A stretch of DNA of 64,000 nucleotides from Phytomonospora sp040655735 (GTDB lineage Bacteria > Actinomycetota > Actinomycetes > Mycobacteriales > Micromonosporaceae): positions 186,001 through 250,000 of the forward strand of contig NZ_JBFAKK010000006.1 of NCBI RefSeq assembly GCF_040655735.1, given 5' to 3'. A program made the position numbers and the translations under genes. Shown here in pieces: positions 1-8,381 of this stretch; the stretch's first letter is position 1; each line of letters begins with the position of its first letter. Below the pieces are notes generated by a model. The model ran no database searches and was not told the origin of the DNA. It worked only from the letters and a program-made list of their open reading frames with translations.

Positions 1-176
1 TCGAGCAGGACCTCGTCCCGATCGACCTTGACGACGGTGCCTTCGACAATGTCGCCGTCGTTGAAGTACTTGATGGTCTCGTCGATCGCCGCGAGGAATT
101 CTTCCTCGGTGGTGATGTCGTCGACCGCGCCGCTCTCAGCGGCGGTGCTCGAGGTGGCCTCGATGCTGCTCGTCAT
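1..176 (-). CDS. rpsA: 30S ribosomal protein S1, N-terminal part (partial)
   Basis: Only the first 58 codons lie in the window; the gene runs off the left edge. The protein begins MTSSIEATSSTAAE, continues with TTEEEFLAAIDETIKYFNDG and then the start of the first S1 (OB-fold) domain, DGDIVEGTVVKVDRDEVLL. This is the typical start of actinobacterial S1, which binds mRNA on the small ribosomal subunit. The ATG at 174-176 is preceded on the minus strand by a GGAG about 13 bases upstream. rpsA lies downstream of polA in the same direction, the order known from mycobacteria. The sequence is clear, but the partial length limits what can be said. Confidence 0.93.
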   Translation of the reverse strand, partial: MTSSIEATSSTAAESGAVDDITTEEEFLAAIDETIKYFNDGDIVEGTVVKVDRDEVLL

Positions 177-412
177 TAGGGCAGGTGCTCCGGATACTGG
201 TGGAAAACAAGTCGTGCTCGTGCGCGAGAACCCTTCGCCGTGCGGCCGGTGCCCCCAGTCCGTCCCCTCGATGGATTTCTTCGGGGATGAAGATGTAAGG
301 CGCTGGTGACGGCGACGCTGACCTGCTCCATGCCGAGGTAGCGGATTAGTCGACGCGTCGACCAGCCTACCGTGCTCATTACCATATGGTCCAACCGCAC
401 CCCGTCAGGCGG
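177..412. other. polA-rpsA intergenic region with two short palindromes
   Basis: This 236-bp spacer should hold the polA transcript end and the rpsA promoter. No convincing terminator hairpin or -35/-10 pair is visible. Two perfect palindromes stand out: GTCGACGCGTCGAC at 349-362 and ACCATATGGT at 381-390. Their spacing (18 bases between them) and position 173 or more bases upstream of the rpsA start could suit regulator binding, but nothing identifies a regulator. Confidence 0.35.
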
Positions 413-3121
413 TCAGTGGGCCGCCGAGTCCCAGTCGGCGCCCACGCCGACCGACACGTCGAGCGGTACGGAGAGTTCGCAGGCAGCGGCCATCTCCTTG
501 CGCACCAGGGCCTCGAGTCGATCTCGCTCGCCGGGTGCGACCTCGAGCACAAGTTCGTCGTGGACCTGGAGCAGGACCCGCGACGTGAGCCCGGCCTCGC
601 CGATGGCGCGGTCGACGGAGAGCATGGCGATCTTCATGACGTCGGCGGCCGAGCCCTGGATGGGCGCGTTGAGCGCGGCGCGCTCGGCCATCTCGCGCAG
701 CTGGCGGTTGTCGCTGGTCAGCTCGGGGAGGTAGCGGCGGCGCCCGAAGATCGTCTCGGTGTAGCCCTCGCGGCGGGCGATCTCGACGACCGAGCGGAGG
801 TAGTCGCGGACCCCGCCGAAGCGCTCGAAGTACTCCTCCATGAGCCCGCGGGCCTCTTCGGCGGAGATGCCCAGCTGCTGGGACAGACCGTAGGACGACA
901 GTCCGTAGGCCAGGCCGTAGGACATCGCCTTGATCTTGCGGCGCATCTCGGCGTCGACGTCGGCCGGGGCGACCTCGAAGACGCGCGAGGCGACGGTGGT
1001 GTGCAGGTCCTCGCCGGAGGCGAAGGCGCCGATGAGGCCCTCGTCGGCCGACAGGTGGGCCATGATCCGCATCTCGATCTGGCTGTAGTCGGCCGTCATC
1101 AGCTCCTGGTGACCGGAGCCGACGACGAAGGCGCGGCGGATGAGGCGGCCCTCGTCGGTGCGGATCGGGATGTTCTGCAGGTTCGGGTCGGTCGACGACA
1201 GGCGCCCGGTCGCTGCGACGGTCTGCTGGAAGGTCGTGTGGATGCGGCCGTCGTCGGCGACGGCCGCGAGCAGCCCGGCGACGGTGGTCTTGAGCTTGTC
1301 GACCTCGCGGTAGCGCAGGAGGTGCAGCAGGACCGGGTGCTCGGTCTTGATGTGCAGCTGACGCAGGGCCTCGGCGTCGGTGGTGTAGCCGGTCTTGGTG
1401 CGCTTGGTCTTGGGCAGGCCGAGCTTGTCGAACAAGATCGCCTGGAGCTGCTTGGGCGAGCGAAGGCTGAACTGCTCGCCGATGACCTCGATGGCGGCCT
1501 GCTCGGAGGCGCGGGCGTCGGCGGCGAAGCGGGAGTCGAGTTCGTCGAGGTAGCCGGTGTCGGCGGCGATCCCGGCCCGCTCCATCTCGGCCAGGACCTG
1601 CACGAGAGGCAGTTCGATCTCGGCGAGCAGGCGGGTGCCGTTGGTGCGCTCGAGTTCGGTGTCGAGGACGCCGGCGAGGTCGAGGACGGCGCGGGCGCGG
1701 CGGATGAGGGCCTGCTCGGCGGCGTCGGCGGGGCCTTCGTCGAGCATCGCGTCGAGGGTGGGCTGGGCGCTCTCCTCGGCGGCGGCGTCGAGTTCGCGGC
1801 GCAGGTAGCGCTGGGAGAGCTCTTCGAGGCCGTAGTTGCGGCGGTCCGGGCGGACGAGATAGGCGGCCAGCGCCGTGTCGGCGTCGAGGTTCTCGACCTT
1901 CCAGCCGCGGGCCGCGGCGGCCAGCAGGAAGGGCTTGGCGTCGTGGACGATCTTGGGCATGGCGGGGTCGGCGAGCCAGGCGGCGACGGCCTGCTCGTCG
2001 TCCGGGTCGAGGGCGGTGGGGTCCCACCAGGCGGCGGTCTCACCGGTGGCGACCGCCATGGAGGCGAGGTCCCCGGTGCCGCGGCCGAAGGTTCCGGTGA
2101 CGGCGAGCGCGGCGCGCTGTCCGGCGACGGCGTGCTCGGCGAGCCAGGCGGCGACCTGTCCGGTGGACAGGACGGTGCCGGTGATCTGCTCGACGGGTTC
2201 GGCGGCGGCGCGTTCGGCCATCTCGCCGACGGCCTTGTCGGGGAGGGTCTGGGCGATGCGGTCGCCGAGGACGCGGAACTCGAGGTTGTCGAAGAGTTCG
2301 GAGACCTGGGCGCGGTCCCAGCCGTGCCATTCGAGCTCGGCCGGCGCGGCCTCGAGCTCGACGTCGGTGAGCAGGCGGTTGACCTGGGCGTTGCGCAGGA
2401 CGTCGCCGAGGTGGGCGCGGAGGTTCTCGCCGGCCTTGCCCTTGATGGTGTCGACCTCGGCGACGATGCCGTCGAGGTCGCCGTAGGTGGTGATCCACTT
2501 CGCGGCGGTCTTGGGGCCGACGCCGGGCACGCCGGGGAGGTTGTCGCTCTTCTCGCCGACGAGCGCGGCGAGGTCGCGGTAGCGCACGGGGGTGACGCCG
2601 TACTTCTCCTCGACGGCGGAGGGGGTCATGCGGGCGAGGTCGGAGACGCCCTTCTTGGGATAGAGGAGCGTGACGTCCTCGGTGACGAGCTGGAGCGCGT
2701 CGCGGTCGCCGGAGCAGATGAGGGTGCGGTATCCGACCTCGGTGGCCTGCGAGGCGAGGGTGGCGATGATGTCGTCGGCCTCGAAGCCCTCCTTGCGCAG
2801 GGCGGTGATCCCCATGGCCTGGAGGACGTCGCCGATCAGCTCGACCTGGCCCTTGAAGCTGGTCGGGGTGGCCGAGCGGCCGTCCTTGTACTCGGGGTAC
2901 ATCGCGGTGCGGAAGGAAACGCGGGACACGTCGAAGGCGACCGCCACATGGGTGGGCTGCTCGTCGCGCAGCAGGTTGATCAGCATCGAGGTGAAGCCGT
3001 ACACCGCGTTGGTGGTCTGTCCCGTGGAGGTGGCGAAGTTCTCCTCGGGCAGCGCATGGAACGCGCGGTACGCAAGGGAATGTCCGTCCAGCAGGAGCAG
3101 CCGAGGTTTCTTGTCCGTCAC
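413..3121 (-). CDS. polA: DNA polymerase I
   Basis: 902 residues, the usual family length. The N-terminal 5'-3' flap exonuclease domain (about 1-300) shows LLLLDGHSLAYRAFHALP, FEADDIIATL, GDRDALQLV and the helix-hairpin-helix DNLPGVPGVGPKTAAKW. The central domain (about 310-490) keeps the fold but lacks the acidic DxE metal ligands of proofreading enzymes, so it is probably exonuclease-dead, as in mycobacterial PolA. The polymerase domain has motif A DYSQIEMR (Asp about 678), motif B RRKIKAMSYGLAYG and motif C QVHDELVLEV (about 851-860). Tyrosine in motif B (MSYG) replaces the Phe of E. coli Pol I, a difference associated with better dideoxynucleotide acceptance. The protein acts in Okazaki fragment processing and excision repair. 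Confidence 0.97.
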   Translation of the reverse strand: MTDKKPRLLLLDGHSLAYRAFHALPEENFATSTGQTTNAVYGFTSMLINLLRDEQPTHVAVAFDVSRVSFRTAMYPEYKDGRSATPTSFKGQVELIGDVLQAMGITALRKEGFEADDIIATLASQATEVGYRTLICSGDRDALQLVTEDVTLLYPKKGVSDLARMTPSAVEEKYGVTPVRYRDLAALVGEKSDNLPGVPGVGPKTAAKWITTYGDLDGIVAEVDTIKGKAGENLRAHLGDVLRNAQVNRLLTDVELEAAPAELEWHGWDRAQVSELFDNLEFRVLGDRIAQTLPDKAVGEMAERAAAEPVEQITGTVLSTGQVAAWLAEHAVAGQRAALAVTGTFGRGTGDLASMAVATGETAAWWDPTALDPDDEQAVAAWLADPAMPKIVHDAKPFLLAAAARGWKVENLDADTALAAYLVRPDRRNYGLEELSQRYLRRELDAAAEESAQPTLDAMLDEGPADAAEQALIRRARAVLDLAGVLDTELERTNGTRLLAEIELPLVQVLAEMERAGIAADTGYLDELDSRFAADARASEQAAIEVIGEQFSLRSPKQLQAILFDKLGLPKTKRTKTGYTTDAEALRQLHIKTEHPVLLHLLRYREVDKLKTTVAGLLAAVADDGRIHTTFQQTVAATGRLSSTDPNLQNIPIRTDEGRLIRRAFVVGSGHQELMTADYSQIEMRIMAHLSADEGLIGAFASGEDLHTTVASRVFEVAPADVDAEMRRKIKAMSYGLAYGLSSYGLSQQLGISAEEARGLMEEYFERFGGVRDYLRSVVEIARREGYTETIFGRRRYLPELTSDNRQLREMAERAALNAPIQGSAADVMKIAMLSVDRAIGEAGLTSRVLLQVHDELVLEVAPGERDRLEALVRKEMAAACELSVPLDVSVGVGADWDSAAH

Positions 3122-3244
3122 AGCTGAAGAGCCTAGTGGGCGGGTGTGACGGTTTCGCCGATGGCGTCGGTGTGGGCGCCGGACACCCGCGGTGACATAT
3201 CCCCGACACCCCCTTCCCCTTGTACTCCCCTACCGATAGTCTGT

Positions 3245-3269
3245 GTTTCCTATTGGACTAGTAGGAAAC
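3245..3269. promoter_or_regulatory. inverted repeat upstream of the TauE-type exporter gene
   Basis: Perfect 8-bp arms GTTTCCTA (3245-3252) and TAGGAAAC (3262-3269) are separated by 9 bp. The repeat lies 17 bp upstream of the exporter start codon at 3287, within the region expected for its promoter. It has the geometry of a dimeric repressor operator. The regulator is not identified; an Rrf2-type regulator encoded at 23873-24322 is one guess. Confidence 0.5.
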
Positions 3270-3286
3270 CATGCCGGGGGGTCGTT

Positions 3287-4153
3287 GTGCCGAGCCTGAT
3301 CGTGCTGGCCCTCATCGGGGTGGCCGCCCAACTCGTCGACGGCGGCCTCGGGATGGGCTACGGCGTCTTCAGCTCCACCATGCTCGTCATCGCCGGACTC
3401 AGCCCGGCGGTCGCCTCGGCCAGCGTGCACCTCGCCGAGATCGGGACGAGCCTGGCCTCGGGCGTGGCCCACTGGAGGTTCCGCAACGTCGACTGGCGCA
3501 TCGCCGTGCGCATCGGCCTGCCGGGCGCCGTCGGCGCCTTCGCGGGCGCGACGCTGCTGTCGAACCTTCCCGGCGACGTGGCCAAACCGTGGATGTCGGC
3601 GATCCTGCTCATCCTCGGCGTGGCGATCCTGGTCCGTTTCGCCGGCGGGCGGCGGCGTGCGCAGACGTCGCAAGCCCCGCTGCGGACGCGGTTCCTGGCG
3701 CCCCTGGGCCTCTTCGCGGGCGCCGTGGACGCCACCGGTGGCGGCGGCTGGGGCCCCGTCGCCACTCCCGCGCTGATCGCCACCGACCGTCTCGAACCGG
3801 CCAAGGCCGTCGGCACGGTCAACACCGCCGAGTTCGCCGTCGCGGTGGCCGCGAGCCTCGGTTTCCTCCTCCACCTCGACGGGGGCGTCGACTGGAAGAT
3901 CGTCGGCGCGCTCCTCGTCGGCGGCGCCGTCGCCGCTCCGGTCGCGGCCTGGCTGGTGCGCATGATGCCGGCCCACTACCTCGGTCTGGGCGTCGGCGGG
4001 CTCATCATCGCCACGAACGCCCGCACGATCCTGGTGGCGGCGGGCGCTCCCGACCTCCTGCGCTACGCCGCCTACAGCCTCATCGTCGCCGCGTGGGCGG
4101 CGGTGCTCACGTACGCCGTCCGCGCCCGGCGCCTGTCGAGAGTCACCGTCTGA
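3287..4153 (+). CDS. TauE/SafE-family sulfite/anion exporter
   Basis: The 288-residue polytopic membrane protein has repeated glycine-rich hydrophobic helices typical of the TauE/SafE family, which moves sulfite, sulfoacetate or related anions across the inner membrane. Visible family-like segments are QLVDGGLGMGYGV near the N-terminus and AGAVDATGGGGWGPVATP in the middle, the two inverted half-repeats. The frame is open upstream, but the GTG at 3287 is preferred because a G-run (3276-3281) sits just before it and the protein then starts at the first helix. An 8-bp inverted repeat upstream suggests transcriptional control. The substrate is not determined by the sequence. Confidence 0.85.
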   Translation: MPSLIVLALIGVAAQLVDGGLGMGYGVFSSTMLVIAGLSPAVASASVHLAEIGTSLASGVAHWRFRNVDWRIAVRIGLPGAVGAFAGATLLSNLPGDVAKPWMSAILLILGVAILVRFAGGRRRAQTSQAPLRTRFLAPLGLFAGAVDATGGGGWGPVATPALIATDRLEPAKAVGTVNTAEFAVAVAASLGFLLHLDGGVDWKIVGALLVGGAVAAPVAAWLVRMMPAHYLGLGVGGLIIATNARTILVAAGAPDLLRYAAYSLIVAAWAAVLTYAVRARRLSRVTV

Positions 4154-4229
4154 CGCGGCCTGAAGCCGGGCCCGGTCCGCGACGCCTGTCTCCCGCCGCG
4201 GCCCGGGCCCTAACTTCTCGCACGCACGC

Positions 4230-4260
4230 GAACGGCCGCCCCATCGAGGGGCGGCCGTTC
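4230..4260. terminator. bidirectional terminator hairpin between exporter gene and dps
   Basis: Perfect 13-bp stem GAACGGCCGCCCC / GGGGCGGCCGTTC with a 5-nt loop at 4243-4247. It lies between two convergent genes ending at 4153 and 4278, so it can end transcription in both directions. No U-tract is present, as is common in actinobacteria. Confidence 0.8.
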
Positions 4261-4277
4261 GACGCGCTTCCACCGGG

Positions 4278-4748
4278 CTAGACCGCGACCTCGGCCTGCC
4301 ACATCCAGTACTGCTTCTCCAGCAGCTGGGTGATGCCGATCAGGATGTCCTGGGTGACCGGGTCCGGGTCGGCCGTGGCGTCGATGCGCTCGCGCATGCG
4401 GCCGATCACCTTGCCGTAGGCGTCGATGAAGAACTCGATCACCTTCTTGTCGGTCAGCTGGCCCGAGTCCACCGCCAGGACCGTCGCCGACGCGATGCTC
4501 GACGCGCGCGCGTCGGGAGCGATCCCGATCGCGACGGCGCGCTCGGCGACCGTGTCGGAGGCCAGTCGCGCCGCGTCCACGATCTCGTCGAGCTGGAGAT
4601 GCAGCGACCGGAAGTTGCGTCCATAGACGTTCCAGTGCGCCTGCTTGCCCACCAGCGACAGGTCGACCAGATCCACCAGGGCGCCCTGCAGCGCCTCGCC
4701 GGTGACCTTGCGAGCCTCATCGGACAACGGGGACTTGATAGTCGACAT
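4278..4748 (-). CDS. dps: Dps-family DNA-binding ferritin-like protein
   Basis: 156 residues, normal for Dps. The ferroxidase-site signature of the family is readable: GKQAHWNVYGRNFRSLHLQL followed by DEIVDAARLASDTVAERAV, giving the His, Asp and Glu ligands at the dimer interface. The C-terminal LEKQYWMWQAEVAV is typical of actinobacterial Dps. These proteins form dodecamers that oxidise and store iron with hydrogen peroxide and protect DNA in starvation or oxidative stress. The N-terminus is short, without an obvious lysine-rich DNA-binding tail. It is divergent from the ABC exporter operon, and a 9-bp inverted repeat lies in the shared upstream region. Confidence 0.92.
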   Translation of the reverse strand: MSTIKSPLSDEARKVTGEALQGALVDLVDLSLVGKQAHWNVYGRNFRSLHLQLDEIVDAARLASDTVAERAVAIGIAPDARASSIASATVLAVDSGQLTDKKVIEFFIDAYGKVIGRMRERIDATADPDPVTQDILIGITQLLEKQYWMWQAEVAV

Positions 4749-4801
4749 GTGTGCTCCGCCCTTCGTCTTTGATTACCCCACCCGCAACGCTAGTCACTCC
4801 C

Positions 4802-4831
4802 GATCTCTCGCCCGGGAGGGTTCGAGAGATC
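4802..4831. promoter_or_regulatory. inverted repeat between dps and ABC exporter operon
   Basis: Perfect 9-bp arms GATCTCTCG (4802-4810) and CGAGAGATC (4823-4831) are separated by 12 bp. It sits in the divergent promoter region, 53 bp from the dps start and 92 bp from the exporter start, so it could control either side. No known operator matches it. Confidence 0.45.
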
Positions 4832-4923
4832 CACCACGTTGTTACCCGCCCCTGACAGATGTCATGCGCGGATCGTGACGCACGGCATCGGCGTCCAGAC
4901 CGCCTCCGGCCGATCGTTGGGGC

Positions 4924-5835
4924 ATGACCAAGACCGCACAACCCACCCCCGACGGAGCGGCCGTCCGCCTCACCGGACTGCGCAAGTCCTTCGGCGAGGT
5001 CCACGCCGTCGCGGGCGTCGACCTGCACATCGCGCCCGGCGAGGTCGTCGCCCTCCTCGGCCCCAACGGCGCCGGCAAGTCCACCACGGTCGACATGCTC
5101 CTCGGCCTGACCGCCCCCGACGGAGGGAGCGCGCAGATCTTCGGCCGAGCCCCGCGCAAGGCCATCGCCGACGGCCTCGTCGGCGCGATGCTCCAGGACG
5201 CCGCCCTCCTTGAGGACGTCACCGTCGCCGAGTCGGTCACCCTCGTCGCCGCGCTCCACCGCGACCCCATGCCCGTCGCCGACGCGCTCGCCGCCGCGGG
5301 CGTCGCCGACCTCGCCGGACGGCGCTGCGCGAAACTGTCAGGCGGCCAGAGGCAGCGCACCCGCTTCGCCATGGCACTGGTCTGCGACCCCGACCTCCTC
5401 GTCCTCGACGAGCCGACGGTCGCCATGGACGTCGAGACCCGCCGCGACTTCTGGCGGACCATGCACAAGACCGGCCGCACCGTCCTGTTCGCCACCCACT
5501 ACCTCGACGAGGCCGAGCAGTTCGCCGACCGCGTCGTCCTCATGCGCGAGGGCCGCGTCATCGCCGACGGCTCCGTCGCCGACATCCGCGCGCACGTGAC
5601 CGGCCGGCGCGTCACCGCCCTCGTCGACCGCCCCGACACCGCCCGGCTCGGCGCGCTCCCCGGCGTCACCGACGTCGCCGTCCGAGGCGAGCAGGTCACC
5701 CTCACCTGCGCCGACAGCGACCAGGCGCTGCGCGCCCTGCTGGCCACCGAGCCGAGCAGCCGCGACATCGAGATCACCGCCATGAGCCTCGAGGACGCCT
5801 TCCTGGCCCTCACCACCGAAGGAGCAGCCCGATGA
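4924..5835 (+). CDS. ABC transporter ATP-binding protein (drug exporter type)
   Basis: 303 residues with one ABC domain: Walker A LLGPNGAGKSTT (about 44-55), Q-loop region MLQDAALLEDVTV, signature LSGGQRQRTRFAMAL, Walker B LLVLDEPTVAMD and H-loop ATHYLDEAEQ. The C-terminal 70 residues resemble the regulatory tail of DrrA/CcmA-type exporters. It overlaps the permease gene by 4 bp (ATGA), so the two form a half-transporter pair that probably exports a drug or lipid. The next two genes are a sensor kinase and response regulator, an arrangement typical of antibiotic or envelope-stress detoxification modules. The substrate is unknown. Confidence 0.93.
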   Translation: MTKTAQPTPDGAAVRLTGLRKSFGEVHAVAGVDLHIAPGEVVALLGPNGAGKSTTVDMLLGLTAPDGGSAQIFGRAPRKAIADGLVGAMLQDAALLEDVTVAESVTLVAALHRDPMPVADALAAAGVADLAGRRCAKLSGGQRQRTRFAMALVCDPDLLVLDEPTVAMDVETRRDFWRTMHKTGRTVLFATHYLDEAEQFADRVVLMREGRVIADGSVADIRAHVTGRRVTALVDRPDTARLGALPGVTDVAVRGEQVTLTCADSDQALRALLATEPSSRDIEITAMSLEDAFLALTTEGAAR

Positions 5836-6572
5836 ACGCCCGCTACCTCGCGCTCGAATGCCGCCGGATCATCCGCTCGGGCCGCTTCCTCATCTTCAGC
5901 ATGGTGATGCCCTCGGTGCTGTTCTTGATCCTCGTCGGCATGTACGGAGGCGACGACGCCGCCTACGACGACGGCAGCCCCGTCGCCGCGGCGATGATGG
6001 TCAGCATGGGCGCCTTCGGGGCCATGTCGGCGGCCCTGTCGACCGGTGCCCGCGTCGCCGTCGAACGCGGCGGCGGCTGGCAGCGGCAACTGCGCCTCAC
6101 ACCACTGAGCCCCGCCGGCTACCTCTACACCAAACTGGTCGTCGCGATGCTCGTCGCGATCCCGTCGATCGCCCTGGTCAGCGTCCTGGGCGCCACCGTC
6201 GAGGGCGTCAGCCTCTCCGCGAGCGGCTGGATCATCGCCACCGCCGGCCTGTGGCTCGGCGCCCTCCCCTTCGCCGCCCTCGGCCTCCTCATCGGCCTGA
6301 GCATCCCCGCCGACAGCCTCCCCTCGGTCATGGGCCTGTCCTCGATGCTCCTCGGACTGCTCGGCGGCATGTGGATCCCGGCGCAGATCGCCCCCGACTG
6401 GCTGTCGGCGATCATGAAGGCCACCCCCAGCTACTGGTTCACCCAGCTCGGCCAGTCCGCGCTCTACGACGACTCCCACGTCCTCACCGCGATCGCCGTC
6501 CTGGCCGCCTACACCCTCGTCGCCGGCCTCATCAGCGCGCGGCGGTTCGTCGCCGGCGCCCAGCGTGCATAG
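5832..6572 (+). CDS. ABC-2 type permease
   Basis: 246 residues with about six predicted membrane helices (for example FLIFSMVMPSVLFLILVGMY near residue 20 and LGALPFAALGLLIGLSIPA in the middle), the layout of ABC-2 permeases such as DrrB. The ATG overlaps the end of the ATPase gene, indicating translational coupling. The stop codon at 6570-6572 is followed almost immediately by the histidine kinase gene. It should form the membrane channel for the ATPase at 4924. Nothing in it identifies the cargo. Confidence 0.9.
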   Translation: MNARYLALECRRIIRSGRFLIFSMVMPSVLFLILVGMYGGDDAAYDDGSPVAAAMMVSMGAFGAMSAALSTGARVAVERGGGWQRQLRLTPLSPAGYLYTKLVVAMLVAIPSIALVSVLGATVEGVSLSASGWIIATAGLWLGALPFAALGLLIGLSIPADSLPSVMGLSSMLLGLLGGMWIPAQIAPDWLSAIMKATPSYWFTQLGQSALYDDSHVLTAIAVLAAYTLVAGLISARRFVAGAQRA

Positions 6573-6581
6573 TTGTCAACC

Positions 6582-7712
6582 GTGAACGCCGACGAAACCG
6601 CTCCCACCCGGCCCGGAAAGGCCGGGTGGGTCCGGCGCGTACGCGGCTTCCGCGCCGCCGGAGTCGCCATCAGCGCCTTCTTCACCGTCTACCTCGTGCA
6701 ACTGGCGTCCACCGCGCTGGAGGACAACCCCCACCACGCGCCCCCGTGGCTCATCATCGCCCTCTACGCGGTGTTCGCCGTCGTCTTCGTCGCGCTCCCG
6801 GCCTTCTCCCACCGCAGCTCCGGACCGGCCCGCGTCGCGGCCTTCGCCGCCCTGTTCGGCCTCGCCTCGATCCTGGTGTTCATCGGCGGCATCGGCACGA
6901 TCTTCCTGTTCATCTACCCCATCAACCAGGTCGCCTTCGCCGCGCCCTTCCGCGTGGCGGCCGTCGTCGACGCCGCCGTCCTGCTCGCCCTGGGCGTAGT
7001 GACGCTCCGCCTCGAAGACCCCGACACCGCCTGGGGGCAGCTGCTCCTCTTCGGGTCCCTGGCCATCGTCACGCTCCTCATGGGCCGGCTCATCGACGCC
7101 AACCGCAAACTGCTGCGGGCGCAGGACGAGGTCGCCGAACTCGCCATGCGCGACGAACGCAACCGCATCGCCCGCGACCTCCACGACATCCTCGGGCACA
7201 CCCTCACCACCATCACCGTCAAGGCCGCGCTCGCCCGCAGGCTCCTCGAGTCGTCGGCCCCCGACGGCGCCGAGCGCGCCGGGGCCGAGATCGGCGACGT
7301 CGAGCAGCTCGCCCGCCAGACCCTCGGCGAGGTCCGCGCGACCGTCTCCGGCTACCGCGAGACCAGCCTCGCCGGCGAGCTGGCGGCCGTGCGGACCGCG
7401 CTGAGCGCCGCCGACATCTCGCCCGACCTGCCCAGCGCCGTCGACGAGATCGACGAGCCGCAGCGGACGGCCTTCGCCTACGCCCTGCGCGAAGGCGTCA
7501 CCAACGTCATCCGCCACTCCGGCGCCGAGCGCTGCACCGTCCGGATCTCGCCGTCCGCCCTGGAGATCCACGACAACGGCACCGGCGGCCACGCCCCGCC
7601 CGGCAACGGTCTCAGCGGCCTGCGCGAGCGCCTGTCCCCCATCGGCGCCGTGCTCTCGGCCGGTCCCGCTCCCGACGGCGGATACACCCTCACCGTGAGG
7701 ATGGAGAAATGA
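6582..7712 (+). CDS. sensor histidine kinase, HisKA_3 (DesK/NarL-partner) type
   Basis: About 376 residues. The N-terminal half has five to six membrane helices with no obvious extracellular domain, as in DesK. The phosphoacceptor motif is RDERNRIARDLHDILGH (His in DLHD) within a HisKA_3 dimerisation domain. The HATPase_c domain follows, with the N-box EGVTNVIRHSGA and G-box EIHDNGTGG...GNGLSGLRERL. A GTG at 6582 is taken as start; a TTG at 6573 directly after the permease stop is the alternative. It overlaps the response regulator gene by 4 bp. It probably senses membrane state or a drug and controls the adjacent exporter. Confidence 0.93.
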   Translation: MNADETAPTRPGKAGWVRRVRGFRAAGVAISAFFTVYLVQLASTALEDNPHHAPPWLIIALYAVFAVVFVALPAFSHRSSGPARVAAFAALFGLASILVFIGGIGTIFLFIYPINQVAFAAPFRVAAVVDAAVLLALGVVTLRLEDPDTAWGQLLLFGSLAIVTLLMGRLIDANRKLLRAQDEVAELAMRDERNRIARDLHDILGHTLTTITVKAALARRLLESSAPDGAERAGAEIGDVEQLARQTLGEVRATVSGYRETSLAGELAAVRTALSAADISPDLPSAVDEIDEPQRTAFAYALREGVTNVIRHSGAERCTVRISPSALEIHDNGTGGHAPPGNGLSGLRERLSPIGAVLSAGPAPDGGYTLTVRMEK

Positions 7713-8314
7713 TCAGGGTCCTCATCGCCGACGACCAGGCCCTCGTGCGGGGCGCCCTGGCCGCCATGCTCGGTCTGGAAGGCGACATCGAGGTCGTGGC
7801 GCAGGCCGCCGACGGGGACGCCGCCGTCGAGGCCGTCGCGGCGCACGCGCCCGACGTCGCCCTCATCGACGTGCAGATGCCGGGCACCGACGGGCTCACC
7901 GCCGCCGCCCGCATCGGCCGCGAGCATCCCGCCTGCCGGGTCATCATCTGCACGACCTTCGGCCGTCCGGGCTACCTCGCCCGCGCGATGGCCGCCGGCG
8001 CGCACGGCTTCATCGTCAAGGACGCGCCGCCCGAGCAGCTCGCCGACGCCGTCCGGCGGGTCGCGTCGGGTCTGCGGGTGGTGGACCCGACGCTGGCCGC
8101 CGAGTCACTGTCGTACGGCTCGTCCCCGCTGACCGAGCGGGAGCGCAGCGTGCTGCGCGCCGCCGCCGAGGGCGGGACGATCCGCGACATCGCCCGCGCG
8201 CTGCACCTGAGCGAGGGGACGGTCCGCAACCACCTGTCCTCGGCGATCGGGAAGACCGGGGCGCGGACGCGGGCCGAGGCGGCGAGGATCGCCGACGACA
8301 AGGGATGGCTGTGA
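7709..8314 (+). CDS. NarL/DesR-family response regulator
   Basis: 201 residues. The receiver domain (1-120) has the acidic pair ADDQ, the phosphoacceptor Asp in ALIDVQMPG and the conserved Lys in FIVKDAPP. A LuxR-type helix-turn-helix follows: LTERERSVLRAAAEGG and LSEGTVRNHLSSAIGKTGAR. The ATG overlaps the kinase stop codon. Members of this class dimerise on phosphorylation and bind promoters of neighbouring transport genes, so autoregulation of the 4924-8314 operon is likely. This is inferred, since no binding site is recognised. Confidence 0.94.
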   Translation: MIRVLIADDQALVRGALAAMLGLEGDIEVVAQAADGDAAVEAVAAHAPDVALIDVQMPGTDGLTAAARIGREHPACRVIICTTFGRPGYLARAMAAGAHGFIVKDAPPEQLADAVRRVASGLRVVDPTLAAESLSYGSSPLTERERSVLRAAAEGGTIRDIARALHLSEGTVRNHLSSAIGKTGARTRAEAARIADDKGWL

Positions 8315-8381
8315 GCGTGCCCTAGGGCGTGTCCGGTGGATCACTGCAGGGCTGCGGCCCACAAGACCCACAAGACAAGCC

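Noticed and set aside
176..400. A 74-codon minus-strand frame between polA and rpsA
   Set aside because: The translation has no recognisable features, it abuts the rpsA start, and no ribosome-binding site supports it.
386..3127. A 913-codon open frame on the plus strand opposite polA
   Set aside because: Its translation is low-complexity Gly/Val/Asp-rich with no family motif; polA on the minus strand has complete motifs. Long antisense frames are expected at this G+C content.
5858..8314. An 818-codon frame running through the permease and kinase genes into the response regulator
   Set aside because: Only its last part (from 7709) is real, the response regulator; the rest is Arg/Pro-rich out-of-frame sequence over genes with clear domains.
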